Positions 1 through 8,562 of a stretch of 64,000 bases of DNA are shown in pieces. Positions within the stretch are counted from its first letter, which is position 1, and every line of letters starts with the position of its first letter. Source of the DNA: Rhizobium sp. CCGE531 (GTDB lineage: Bacteria > Pseudomonadota > Alphaproteobacteria > Rhizobiales > Rhizobiaceae); contig NZ_CP032687.1 of NCBI RefSeq assembly GCF_003627795.1, positions 496,001 to 560,000 on the forward strand. Direction: 5' to 3'. The translations under genes were made by a program, and so were the position numbers. The notes beneath the pieces were generated by a model, which saw nothing but the letters and a program-made list of their open reading frames with translations, was not told the DNA's origin and made no database searches.

Positions 1-283
1 CGACCAGAGCTGAGATCCGAACAGAGAAGATCAATCGCGACAGCACATCGCGACCGAGCTCGTCTGTTCCAAGCCAATGCTGCGGATGAAAAGGCGAGGA
101 CAGACGGTTTGGCAGGTCAAGAGCCGTATATTGGTAAGGCGCGATCTGGTTGGCGAGCAATGCAACCAGCACGGTGAGGCCGATCCAGATGAGGCTGGCG
201 ATGACTGCGAAGGGCATAGGACGATGTTGCCGCGTCTTATGCTTGGGGACCGCCGTCTCGTTTACTTTTTCCATCATGGTCAT
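1..283 (-). CDS. Peptide/nickel-type ABC transporter permease, DppC-like (partial, N-terminus only)
   Basis: This is the second inner-membrane permease of the ABC importer encoded downstream of it on the minus strand. The visible 94 residues have a short cytosolic tail, one hydrophobic segment (about residues 25-45, from PFAVIASL to ANQIAP) and the conserved DppC-type stretch HWLGTDELGRDVLSRLI, which marks this family. The start at 283 lies 3 bp after the stop of the preceding permease, so the two are probably translated together; a second ATG three codons in is an alternative start. The rest of the gene runs off the left edge of the window. Confidence 0.9.
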   Translation of the reverse strand, partial: MTMMEKVNETAVPKHKTRQHRPMPFAVIASLIWIGLTVLVALLANQIAPYQYTALDLPNRLSSPFHPQHWLGTDELGRDVLSRLIFSVRISALV

Positions 284-286
284 AGC

Positions 287-1222
287 TCAGTGCCCTCCAG
301 CCGAGTTGGCGTTGGCCAAGCGCGGATCGAGGAAGCCGTAGAGGAAATCGACGACGAGGTTCGAAAGCACCATTGCGACGGCGACCAGCAGCAAAATGCA
401 TTGAACGACGGCGAGATCTCGCGCCGCCACAGACACCACCAGCAGGTTACCGACACCTGGCCAGGAAAATACGCTCTCGACGACAACCGAACCGGCGATC
501 AGATTGCCGACCATGAAGCCGACAATGGTTACCGTGGGGATTGCGGCGTTCGGCAGTGCGTGACCGCGCACGACCGCGGCCCAGGGAATTCCCTTGGCAC
601 TGGCAGTCCGCACGTAGGGCTGTCCCAGCACCTCGAGCATTGCGCTTCGAACGAAGCGGGCGAGCACGGCGGCGCCGCCGACGCCGAGCGTGATGATCGG
701 TAGGACGAGATGCTGCAGCCCGCCCGTGCCGCCGGTCGGCAGCCACGCAACCCAGATGGCGAGCAGTTGAACCAAAACCAGGCCAAGCACGAAATTTGGC
801 ACGGTATAACCCGCGACCGCGGTCACCATGACGGCGCGGTCAATGGCGCTGTCCCGATGCAAGGCGGCGTAGATGCCGGCGGGAATGCCGATCGCCAATT
901 TCAAAACGAGCGCTGGCAGGGTGAGCATGAGCGTTGCCGGGATACGGGCGAGGACAACATCGAGAGCGGGTCCGCCGCTGCGCATCGACCGACCAAGATC
1001 GCCCTCGAAGATCGCCGCGAAATACTTGAGGTATTGAATCCACAGCGGCTGATCGAGTCCCCATCCCTGCCGAAAGGCGGCCATGGCCTCGGGTGACGCG
1101 TCATCGCCCATAATGCTGCGGGCAGGATCGCCGGAAAGCCGGAGCACAATGAAGGCGAACGTAACGACCAGCGCGACCGTCAGGAAGGCGCGCAGGATAC
1201 GGATGGCAAAATATCGAAACAT
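287..1222 (-). CDS. Peptide/nickel-type ABC transporter permease, DppB-like
   Basis: First permease of a dipeptide/oligopeptide-type ABC importer (311 aa, normal length). It starts MFRYFAIRILRAF, has the DppB-type N-terminal helix, the large periplasmic loop with DPARSIMG and GLDQPLW, and the cytosolic EAA-type loop around VRTASAKGIPWAAVVRGHAL. The C-terminal end (DFLYGFLDPRL) is typical. Its ATG overlaps the TGA of the ATPase gene in front of it (TGATG), so the genes form one transcript: binding protein, ATPase, ATPase, DppB, DppC. Confidence 0.95.
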   Translation of the reverse strand: MFRYFAIRILRAFLTVALVVTFAFIVLRLSGDPARSIMGDDASPEAMAAFRQGWGLDQPLWIQYLKYFAAIFEGDLGRSMRSGGPALDVVLARIPATLMLTLPALVLKLAIGIPAGIYAALHRDSAIDRAVMVTAVAGYTVPNFVLGLVLVQLLAIWVAWLPTGGTGGLQHLVLPIITLGVGGAAVLARFVRSAMLEVLGQPYVRTASAKGIPWAAVVRGHALPNAAIPTVTIVGFMVGNLIAGSVVVESVFSWPGVGNLLVVSVAARDLAVVQCILLLVAVAMVLSNLVVDFLYGFLDPRLANANSAGGH

Positions 1223-2214
1223 CAGGGGCCAACCTTCTTAAGCGGTGGGCTGGCATCGACTGCATGGCAGGCGACAGTCCGTCCGTCCGACAGGGTTGAG
1301 TATGTGGGAGAGGTCTGCGCGCATTCCGCACGCGCGATCGGACAGCGCGGGTGGAAGGCGCATCCGGTCGGACGTGCCGCCGGGTTCGGCGGCTCGCCCT
1401 TGAGGATGATGCGCTCGCGGGTGCGTCGGCCCGCAACGGGAACCGCCGAGACCAGCGCCTTGGTATAGGGGTGCGATGGGCTCGATAGGAGGAGATTTGT
1501 CTCGCCGACCTCGACGATGCGGCCGAGATACATCACGGCCATGCGCTGGCTGACCTGGCGAACGACCTTCAGGTCGTGGCTGATGAAGAGGAGGCTCAGG
1601 TCCATGTCTTTTTGCAGGTCCATGAGCAGGTTTACGACTTGCGCCTGGATGGACACGTCGAGGGCCGAGACCGGTTCGTCACAGACCAGCAAGGCAGGTT
1701 GCATGACGAGCGCCCGTGCTAAAACAGCACGCTGACGCTGGCCCCCCGAAATCTGAGACGGCAGGCTGGACGCGTGGCTCGCATTGAGGCCAACGGCGCT
1801 GAGCATGGCTAGCGCTCTGTCGTTGCGCTCGGATGCTGCCCCGATCTCGTGGACGTCCAACGGTTCGCGTACCTGATCGAGGATGGTCAGGCGGCGATCC
1901 AGCGCCGCCAGCGAATCTTGGTAGATCATTTGCATGTGCGCGCGCAGCCGGCGCCAGCCGCGGGTATCTGCGTGCGGCATCTCCGCGCCACGGAAGAGAA
2001 CCTGACCGCTGTTCGGCCGTTCAAGGCCAAGCGCGATCCGACCCGTGGTCGACTTTCCCGAGCCGGATTCGCCGACGAGTGCCAGCGTCTCACCTGGTTG
2101 CAGCGACAGCGATACGTCGTCGACGGCGCGGATCGGAATTGTCTTTCCGAAAAGCCCCTGACGGGTCGCATAGTTTCGAGAGATGTTCTGAAGTTCGAGA
2201 AGGTTGGCCGTCAT
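1222..2214 (-). CDS. ABC transporter ATP-binding protein, DppF/OppF-like
   Basis: Second ATPase of the peptide-type importer. Walker A is GESGSGKST, the signature is SGGQRQR, Walker B is LLVCDEP with the following D-loop SALD, and the C-terminal oligopeptide/dipeptide domain has the cysteine-rich stretch CAFHPRCPIARAEC. The open frame runs 52 codons further upstream, but the start at 2214 (MTANLLELQN) overlaps the stop of the upstream ATPase gene as ATGA and gives the normal length (330 aa), so I chose it. It powers import with the DppD-like partner. Confidence 0.93.
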   Translation of the reverse strand: MTANLLELQNISRNYATRQGLFGKTIPIRAVDDVSLSLQPGETLALVGESGSGKSTTGRIALGLERPNSGQVLFRGAEMPHADTRGWRRLRAHMQMIYQDSLAALDRRLTILDQVREPLDVHEIGAASERNDRALAMLSAVGLNASHASSLPSQISGGQRQRAVLARALVMQPALLVCDEPVSALDVSIQAQVVNLLMDLQKDMDLSLLFISHDLKVVRQVSQRMAVMYLGRIVEVGETNLLLSSPSHPYTKALVSAVPVAGRRTRERIILKGEPPNPAARPTGCAFHPRCPIARAECAQTSPTYSTLSDGRTVACHAVDASPPLKKVGP

Positions 2215-3281
2215 ACGAGCATGCTTTCGCTCGGCGTTTGGATGTGCCCGTTTCTCACCGCCGGACCAGAAATACAGGCTGAGAAGCGTCCAGCTTCGGT
2301 TGCCATGAGTTGCGGAGCGGCTGTCTCGCAAGCCTCGGAGCGCTGGCGACATCTGGGTGCGAACGGGCATCCCGGAGGCATGTTTGCCGGATCCGGCACC
2401 TGCCCTTCGATCGGAACAAGCCGATGCAATGCACCCTCGAAGGGCGGCAAGGCCGCCAGCAGACCTTGGGTATAGGGATGGTGCGGATTAGCGAAGATCG
2501 AATCCGACGGTGCTATCTCGACGACGCGGCCGGCATACATGACGACAATGCGGTCGCAGGTCTCTGAAACGACCCCGAGATCGTGGCTGATCAAAACAAG
2601 AGCCATTCCGGTCTCACGCCGGATGGTCGTCAGAAGGTCGAGTATCTGTGCCTGGATCGTGGCGTCGAGCGCGGTCGTTGGTTCGTCGGCAACCAGAACG
2701 TCCGGTTTTCCGGCAAGCGCCATGGCGATCATCACCCGTTGGTTCTGACCGCCGGACAGTTCATGGGGATAGGCATCGAACCGACGGGCCGCGTCCGGAA
2801 GACCGACGAGGTCGAAGAGACGCTTTGTCTCTGCCCGGATGCCCGAGCCGGAAACACCTTGGTGGCGGGTGAGAACTTCACCGATCTGGCGGCCGATCCG
2901 CAGCACTGGATTAAGTGCGCTTGACGGATCCTGGAAGATCATTCCGACGCGCCCGCCCCGAATTCTGTCGAGGTCGGACGGGACTGCCCTCAGCAGTTGT
3001 TTTCCGTCGAGGCGAACGCTTCCTCCCACCACGGCCGTCTTCGGCAGGAGCCCCAGAGCGGCAAGCCAGGTCACGGATTTGCCGCTGCCTGACTCGCCGA
3101 CGATACCGAGCGCCTCGCCCCGCGCAAGCGTGAGGTCGATTCCTTGAAGAACCCGTACACCTTTGAAGTCGACTGTCAGGGCTTCGATCGAGAGCAAGGA
3201 TCCCGACGCCGACGTCGCCGGGAAAGCAGATGCCACTGTGGTGCCGGCAAGATGTTCCACTGCCGTCCCTCCAAGATTCAT
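2211..3281 (-). CDS. ABC transporter ATP-binding protein, DppD/OppD-like
   Basis: First ATPase of the importer. Walker A GESGSGKS, signature LSGGQNQR, Walker B VLVADEPTTALD, H-loop LISHD, and the C-terminal CPFAPRCRQRSEAC cysteine motif of the oligopeptide transporter family are all present. The start at 3281 (MNLGGTAVEH) overlaps the stop of the binding-protein gene (ATGA); the longer open frame upstream is inside that gene. There is an N-terminal stretch of about 25 residues before the ATPase fold begins at SLLSIEALTVDF, slightly longer than usual. Confidence 0.93.
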   Translation of the reverse strand: MNLGGTAVEHLAGTTVASAFPATSASGSLLSIEALTVDFKGVRVLQGIDLTLARGEALGIVGESGSGKSVTWLAALGLLPKTAVVGGSVRLDGKQLLRAVPSDLDRIRGGRVGMIFQDPSSALNPVLRIGRQIGEVLTRHQGVSGSGIRAETKRLFDLVGLPDAARRFDAYPHELSGGQNQRVMIAMALAGKPDVLVADEPTTALDATIQAQILDLLTTIRRETGMALVLISHDLGVVSETCDRIVVMYAGRVVEIAPSDSIFANPHHPYTQGLLAALPPFEGALHRLVPIEGQVPDPANMPPGCPFAPRCRQRSEACETAAPQLMATEAGRFSACISGPAVRNGHIQTPSESMLV

Positions 3282-4849
3282 TTGCGCGCGTAAGCCGCAT
3301 TGAATGGGCCGAAGTTCAGATCGAGCGTCTGGCCGGGCACCCAGGCGATGTCCTTGCGCTTGCCGTAGAACTGACCGGAACCGTGTAGGATTACGCAAGG
3401 CGGATCGTCCCGGTCGACGATCTCAAGCATGCGCCTGATGATGACCCGGCGTGCCTGCGGATCGGTCGTCTGCTGCAGTTTCTCGCCAAGGCCGAAATAT
3501 TCTTCGTTTTTCCAGAGGCCAGCATTAACGTTCTCGCCGGACGGTCCGAGTATGCGCCACGGAAAACCGAGCGGGTCGGGAATGGTCGCGGTATTGGAAT
3601 TGTCGTAGATCGCGTGAACTGGTTTTTTCTCGATCTGCGCGAAATTCTCCATCATCTGGATCTCGACGTTGAGCCCGACGGCCCGCCACATCTCAATCAT
3701 GATCTGCGCGCCTGCCACCTGGTTCGGATAGTAGTTGTTCAGGAGCTTGTAGGTGATGGTTTCGCCCTTGTAACCGGCTTCGGACAGGAGCTTGCGTGCC
3801 AAATCGGGGTCGTAGGCGAGCGCCGGGTAATCCGCGATGTAGGCTTCCCCGAAACTCGGGAGCTGATAGCCATTGGGGACAAGGAGCTTGTTTTGCCACA
3901 AGGCCTCGACCAGAGCCTTGCGGTCGATTGCGAGGCTAAGGGCGCGTCGGACGCCAACCTTGTTCAGCACCGGGTCGGTCGTATCGATATTCAGCGCTCG
4001 GATGTTCTGCACTGGTCCGCCAGCGACTTCGAGTTCGGCATGCTTTTCGATCTCGGGGAACATGTCCGGGGCGATGTCCGTGATGAAATCCACCTCTCCG
4101 GCGATCAGCGCGTTCATTCGCGAGGCAACCTCCGGAATGATCCGGAAATATATGCCGGCGTAGGGAGGCGTCCCGCCCCAATAGGCGTCGTGCGCGGCAA
4201 GCTTGACCTCGACATCAAGAGATTGGCTGACGATCCGATAGGGTCCTGCACCAATTGGCGCGGCAGTCCAAGCATCCCAGGAGCCCGCCGCTTCGAAGGC
4301 GCGCTTGCTGACGATTTCCGAGCCCCAGGAGGCCAGTCGCTTTTCCAGAAGAGCGTCGTCGTTTTTCGCATGAACGACAACGGTGTGGCTGTCGATAATC
4401 TCGACCCTGTCGATCGAACCCATCGTCTGCATGGCAGTCGACTTGCCTGCCATGCCTGGGCCAAGCAGGTGCTGTGGGCTGAAGCTGAAGGCGACGTCCT
4501 CGGCGGTGAACGCACCGCCATCATGGAAGGTCACCCCCTTGCGCAGGAAAAGGCGAACGGATTTTGCGTCCAGACGCTCCCAACGTTCGGCGAGGGCCGG
4601 TCGCAGTGCCATAGCAGGGGTCTGGTCGTAGGCGAGCAGTGTGTCGAACATCTGCGTCGCGATACGCCGTGTCGCAGTATGCGTATAAAGAGCCGGTTCG
4701 ACGGCTGGGGGGAAGCCTGACAAGCCGATTTTCAGCGTCGTGCGATCAGCTGCCTGCGCCGGGGTGAAACGCACTCCGGCCATCGCCATCAGCCCGCCGG
4801 CGGCACTCGCGGTGATCAACTTGCGTCTTGTGAGGCTCAGTTCGAGCAT
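3278..4849 (-). CDS. ABC transporter substrate-binding protein, family 5 (peptide/nickel type)
   Basis: Periplasmic binding protein of the importer (523 aa, SBP_bac_5 family). The N-terminus SLTRRKLITASAAGG has twin arginines followed by a hydrophobic stretch ending near PAQA, so export by Tat is likely. The mature part has family hallmarks such as PALAERWERLD, VTFHDGGAFTAEDVAFSF and RRALSLAIDRKALVEALW. This is the first gene of the transporter operon and diverges from the LysR gene. The family binds peptides but also opines, nickel and unusual amino acids; the neighbouring genes make a phosphono-amino acid or phosphonopeptide a reasonable guess. Confidence 0.92.
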   Translation of the reverse strand: MLELSLTRRKLITASAAGGLMAMAGVRFTPAQAADRTTLKIGLSGFPPAVEPALYTHTATRRIATQMFDTLLAYDQTPAMALRPALAERWERLDAKSVRLFLRKGVTFHDGGAFTAEDVAFSFSPQHLLGPGMAGKSTAMQTMGSIDRVEIIDSHTVVVHAKNDDALLEKRLASWGSEIVSKRAFEAAGSWDAWTAAPIGAGPYRIVSQSLDVEVKLAAHDAYWGGTPPYAGIYFRIIPEVASRMNALIAGEVDFITDIAPDMFPEIEKHAELEVAGGPVQNIRALNIDTTDPVLNKVGVRRALSLAIDRKALVEALWQNKLLVPNGYQLPSFGEAYIADYPALAYDPDLARKLLSEAGYKGETITYKLLNNYYPNQVAGAQIMIEMWRAVGLNVEIQMMENFAQIEKKPVHAIYDNSNTATIPDPLGFPWRILGPSGENVNAGLWKNEEYFGLGEKLQQTTDPQARRVIIRRMLEIVDRDDPPCVILHGSGQFYGKRKDIAWVPGQTLDLNFGPFNAAYARK

Positions 4850-5442
4850 GAGAATTCCTTTTCGGTTGCTTGGGCGGAACCCTCAGGGCTCGGCAATTGA
4901 GGCATATTCTCTGGATGGGAGGGCCATTTCGGCCGTTCAGTTCGTGGCTAGCGATCGGACGAAGGGTTCGAACCATCGGATCTGGTCCAACCCCATGCTC
5001 CAACCGCTCTTCTGAGCCGCGTCTACAAAGCGCTGTGCACTACTGGCCAGCCGCAACGGCCGCACTCGACGTCATGAAGACATTCGGGACTATCCGTCGT
5101 AGTCCACGTCGCGTCTGCACGCGTCCCGAGCGCCGTGCCGTGGGGCCTCTCCTGCGCGACACATTTCAGATCAGACGTCGCGGCAAACGACTTGCCGATC
5201 CTTGCTATTGAATTTCCCGCCATTGTGTTCCCCTTCATTTTCGAGGGCCCTGTACCAGGCCAGAAGTTTTTGGCGTTGGTAGGTAGCTATTCGGCCAGTT
5301 TTGCTACAAGTAAATGACGGGCATCGAATAATTCGATATCAAAATCACAATTGCGGATGGGTGTTTTTTTCGCGCCGCCGTCATGTGCGCAAAAAGTTGA
5401 TAGGGAGCGATACCGTCGCGTAGGAGATGTCGATATCTGGAG
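4850..5442. other. Divergent promoter region between the ABC operon and the LysR gene
   Basis: A 593-bp stretch without a convincing gene. Short frames exist but have no family features. It must hold the promoters of the transporter operon (left) and of the LysR gene (right). The clearest signal is the 15-bp inverted repeat at 5323-5337, listed separately. The part next to the LysR gene is AT-richer than the surroundings. Confidence 0.6.
5323..5337. promoter_or_regulatory. Candidate LysR-type operator upstream of the LysR gene
   Basis: ATCGAA-TAA-TTCGAT is a perfect inverted repeat with 6-bp arms and a 3-bp spacer. It contains the T-N11-A arrangement of LysR-type boxes and has the same architecture as the repeat at 6373-6387 in front of the aminotransferase gene. 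It lies 105 bp before the LysR start, a usual place for an autoregulatory site that also serves a divergent promoter. Binding is inferred. Confidence 0.6.
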
Positions 5443-6360
5443 ATGAAGTTGGCTGACGAGAACGAATTGTCCCTGAACGCGGTGCGCGCCTTCGTGCAGG
5501 TGGCGCGAGATAACAGCGTCACCCGCGCGTCGAAGACGCTTGGCATCACGCAGAGTTCGGTCAGCCGCCATCTTGCGGTGCTGGAGGAATATTTCGGGGC
5601 AAAGCTGATCGAACGGCGCGGTCGCCAGAGCCAGTTGACCGACTTCGGGCGGCTCTTCGCCGACGCCGTGGCCGAACCGCTCGACACCATCCTGTTCACC
5701 GCCAAGCGGATGCGCCGCAACGGCAGGAAGGACGCCAACCGCCTGGTCGTGCGCACATCGCTCGCGACGTTCGCCTATACGGTTCTCATTCCGAACTTGC
5801 GCGAATTTTCCAAGGAAATGGGCGGCGTGACCGTCGATGTCATCAGTTCCCTTTCTGCCCCCGCTTCGACAGACAGTTTCGACGTGCTGCTCACCCGCGA
5901 CCTGATGCTGAGCGAACCGGGGGATCGTTGGGACGTCTACGATGAGCAACTGGTATGCGTCGGCGCGCCAGACTGTGTCGCCGGACGCGGACTCAAGGCC
6001 TTGCGCAACACCCCCGTCATCGCCGTCACCTCCCGCCCCGATATTCTGCCCACCTGGCTGCGCGGCCTCGACCTGAAAACCGCCGACATCACGTCCGGTG
6101 CGCGCTACGACCACCACTATCTTGCCCTCCCAGCGGTCACGACCGGACATAGCCTGCTTGTGACGCCGCATATCGTGGTTGCGGACCTGATCCGGCAAGG
6201 TCTTCTGGAGGTTCTTGCCGGCTCGCGCGCACCGAGCGGCATGCAATATCGTGCTTACGCGATTGACCGCAGCAGCAATCCGGATGTCGCTCGCGCCTTC
6301 TGCCGCTGGCTCACCCGACTTTGCCGGAAGATGACGGAGGAAGACGTCGCGGGCAGATAG
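5443..6360 (+). CDS. LysR family transcriptional regulator
   Basis: A 305-aa LysR-type regulator. The N-terminal winged helix-turn-helix is clear (LNAVRAFVQVARDNSVTRAS to SSVSRHLAVLEEYFGAKLIER), followed by the linker helix and a periplasmic-binding-like effector domain from about residue 90. It lies between the divergent ABC transporter operon and the aminotransferase/hydrolase pair. The known phosphonoalanine catabolic genes of Variovorax also have a LysR regulator, so this one may sense phosphonoalanine or phosphonopyruvate; that is inference from context. Matching inverted repeats lie on both sides of the gene. Confidence 0.93.
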   Translation: MKLADENELSLNAVRAFVQVARDNSVTRASKTLGITQSSVSRHLAVLEEYFGAKLIERRGRQSQLTDFGRLFADAVAEPLDTILFTAKRMRRNGRKDANRLVVRTSLATFAYTVLIPNLREFSKEMGGVTVDVISSLSAPASTDSFDVLLTRDLMLSEPGDRWDVYDEQLVCVGAPDCVAGRGLKALRNTPVIAVTSRPDILPTWLRGLDLKTADITSGARYDHHYLALPAVTTGHSLLVTPHIVVADLIRQGLLEVLAGSRAPSGMQYRAYAIDRSSNPDVARAFCRWLTRLCRKMTEEDVAGR

Positions 6361-6372
6361 CCGCGTTCGATC

Positions 6373-6387
6373 ATCGCAAAATGCGAT
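6373..6387. promoter_or_regulatory. Candidate LysR-type operator upstream of the aminotransferase gene
   Basis: ATCGCA-AAA-TGCGAT is a perfect inverted repeat with 6-bp arms and a 3-bp spacer, with T-N11-A spacing. It starts 12 bp after the LysR stop and ends 89 bp before the aminotransferase start. It shares ATCG, the central AAT and CGAT with the site at 5323-5337, so both may be bound by the regulator encoded between them. Confidence 0.6.
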
Positions 6388-6476
6388 CGGTTGGGCGCCC
6401 ATACGCGATACCAAAACTAGCGAGAAGACCCCTCTCCTCGTAGTTCTCTGTCACATCAAGAGCCGAGGAGAGTTGC

Positions 6477-7715
6477 GTGTCGCTCATCGCCAAGAGATTA
6501 CGGGCCGTCAGGCCCTCCCAAACCAAAGCCATGACGGCCGCAGCCGCCATCCTGAAGGAAAAGGGCATCGATGTCATTGCTCTGAGTCAGGGCGAGCCGG
6601 ATTTCGACACCCCTGAAGCCGTCCAGGACGCGGGGATCGCGGCAATCAGAAACGGCAACACCCGATATACGCCGGTCGCCGGAGTCAAGCCGCTGCGCGA
6701 GGCGATCCGTGAGAAGCTCGCGCGCGATAACGGGCTCGACTACGATATCGAGCAGATCACCGTCGGCTGCGGCGCCAAGCAGATCGTCTTCAATGCGCTC
6801 TTTGCCAGCCTCGACCCCGGTGACGAGGTGATCATCCCGGCGCCTTGCTGGGTGTCCTATCCGGACATGGTTCGGCTGGCAGGCGGCGAGCCGGTTCTCG
6901 TCCCATGCCACGAACACTTCGGCTTCAAGCTGAAACCGGTCGATCTTGAGGCGGCGATCACGCCGCGCACAAAGTGGCTGATGCTGAACTCGCCCAACAA
7001 TCCGACGGGCGCGGTCTACTCCAAGTCCGACCTTGCCGCTCTGGCCGAGGTGCTTCGCAAGCACAAACAGGTGCATGTGCTAGCCGACGACATCTACGAG
7101 AAGCTGGTTTACGGCGTACGCTTTGCCACGATGGCCGAAGCCGCTCGCGACCTGATCGATCGCGTCCTGACGGTCAACGGCGTTTCGAAGTCGAGCGCGA
7201 TGACCGGCTGGCGGCTCGGCTATGGCGCCGGGCCCAAGGACCTGATCAAGGCGATGAACACGATCGAGGGCCAGACGTCATCGCATACGAGTTCGATCTC
7301 CCAATATGCCGCGATCGAAGCGATCGCAGGAGATCAGAGCTATATCGAGACCTTCGTTTCCGAGTTCCGCAAGCGCCGCGATTTCGTGGTCGAGAAGATC
7401 AACGAGGCTGACGGCCTTAAATGCCGGACGCCGGATGGCGCCTTCTATGTTTTCGTCAACTGCGAAGGCGTAATCGGCAAGGTCACTCCTCAGGGCACGG
7501 TCATTGCAGACGATATGAATTTTGCGATGTACCTGCTGGAGCAGTTCGGCGTCGCCGTCGTTCCGGGCTCAGGCTTCATGGCCTCACCCTTTATCCGCAT
7601 CTCCTACGCCGCATCGATCGAAGAGCTGCAGCAGGCCTGCGGCCGCATCCTTGCAGCCTGCGAAGCCCTTTCCAAAAGCGAGACCAGTTATGAGCAACGC
7701 AAAGCAACTGCGTAA
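6477..7715 (+). CDS. Class I/II PLP-dependent aminotransferase, possible phosphonoalanine transaminase
   Basis: A fold-type I aminotransferase close to bacterial aspartate aminotransferases (412 aa). Seen in the sequence: SQGEPDFDTPE near the N-terminus, the NSPNNPTGAVYS motif, DDIYEKLVYG, the PLP lysine in NGVSKSSAMTGWRLGY, and the substrate-binding arginine region FIRISYA near the C-terminus. The start is GTG with GAGGAG at 6465-6470. The next gene overlaps its end by 26 bp, so the two are coupled. With a phosphonopyruvate-hydrolase-like partner, a fitting role is conversion of L-phosphonoalanine to phosphonopyruvate. An ordinary aspartate aminotransferase role cannot be excluded. Confidence 0.9.
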   Translation: MSLIAKRLRAVRPSQTKAMTAAAAILKEKGIDVIALSQGEPDFDTPEAVQDAGIAAIRNGNTRYTPVAGVKPLREAIREKLARDNGLDYDIEQITVGCGAKQIVFNALFASLDPGDEVIIPAPCWVSYPDMVRLAGGEPVLVPCHEHFGFKLKPVDLEAAITPRTKWLMLNSPNNPTGAVYSKSDLAALAEVLRKHKQVHVLADDIYEKLVYGVRFATMAEAARDLIDRVLTVNGVSKSSAMTGWRLGYGAGPKDLIKAMNTIEGQTSSHTSSISQYAAIEAIAGDQSYIETFVSEFRKRRDFVVEKINEADGLKCRTPDGAFYVFVNCEGVIGKVTPQGTVIADDMNFAMYLLEQFGVAVVPGSGFMASPFIRISYAASIEELQQACGRILAACEALSKSETSYEQRKATA

Positions 7716-8562
7716 CCGCATGGCCGAACGCGGCCTCGTCCATATCATGGCCGCCCACAGCCCGCTTTCAGCCATTCTCGCTGAAGAGGCGGGTTTCGAC
7801 GGCATCTGGGCATCCGGCTTCGAACTGTCGGCGCTCTATGGCCTTGCAGACATGAGCCTGATTACGATGACCCAGCATCTTGACATGTTGCGTGCCATCG
7901 CCGGTCAGTCGTCCCTGCCGATCGTTGCCGACATCGACACGGGATATGGCAACGCACTGAATGTCATCCATGCCATTCGCGAATATGAGAAAGCGGGTAC
8001 GGCTGCCGTCGTGATCGAAGACAAGACCTTCCCGAAGGTCACCAGTCTTGCCGCCGATGGCCGCCAGGAACTGCTGCGTATCGAGGAGTACCAGGGCAAG
8101 ATCGAGGCCGCGGTCGCATCGCGCACCGACCCGGATTTCCTTGTCATCGCCCGCACGGAAGCCCTGATCGCCGGCCTTGGCGAAAAGGAGGCGCTGACGC
8201 GTGGCCTCGCCTATGCCGAGGCCGGGGCGGACATGATCCTGATTCACTCCAAGAAAAAGGACGCGGCCGAGATCGAGAGCTTCTCGCGGGCTTGGAAGGG
8301 GCCTGTCCCGCTAGTCATCGTTCCCAACGCCTACCCGGAACTCGATGCCACGCGCATTCGCGCGCTCGGCAATATCCAGATGACCATCTACGGCAATTAC
8401 GGCATCCGCGCCGCGACGACAGCGATGCAGGATACGTTCCGGCGGATCATAGCCGACGGCGGCGTGCAGAATGTCCACAGCGACATCGTGCCGGTCGAAG
8501 AAATCTTCCGGCTTCAGAAGATGGACCGGGTCAAGTTAGACGAAAAGCGGTTCCTGAGATAG
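7690..8562 (+). CDS. palA: Phosphonopyruvate hydrolase-like enzyme (PEP mutase/isocitrate lyase superfamily)
   Basis: A 290-aa member of the PEP mutase/isocitrate lyase superfamily. Metal and catalytic residues of the family are visible: D81 and D83 in PIVADIDTGYGN, and E110 in IEDKTFPK. The gating loop reads FPKVTS, with Thr118 where PEP mutases have Asn (FPKTNS); I recall the same Thr in the Variovorax phosphonopyruvate hydrolase, which also has about this length. The reaction would be phosphonopyruvate plus water to pyruvate and phosphate, giving carbon and phosphate from a C-P compound. The start at 7690 lies inside the end of the aminotransferase gene. PEP mutase or a lyase of the same fold are the alternatives. 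Confidence 0.8.
   Translation: MSNAKQLRNRMAERGLVHIMAAHSPLSAILAEEAGFDGIWASGFELSALYGLADMSLITMTQHLDMLRAIAGQSSLPIVADIDTGYGNALNVIHAIREYEKAGTAAVVIEDKTFPKVTSLAADGRQELLRIEEYQGKIEAAVASRTDPDFLVIARTEALIAGLGEKEALTRGLAYAEAGADMILIHSKKKDAAEIESFSRAWKGPVPLVIVPNAYPELDATRIRALGNIQMTIYGNYGIRAATTAMQDTFRRIIADGGVQNVHSDIVPVEEIFRLQKMDRVKLDEKRFLR

Noticed and set aside
5287..6414. 375-codon open frame on the minus strand
   Set aside because: It lies opposite the LysR gene, is rich in Arg, Gly and Ala and has no family features; it is a mirror of GC-rich codons.
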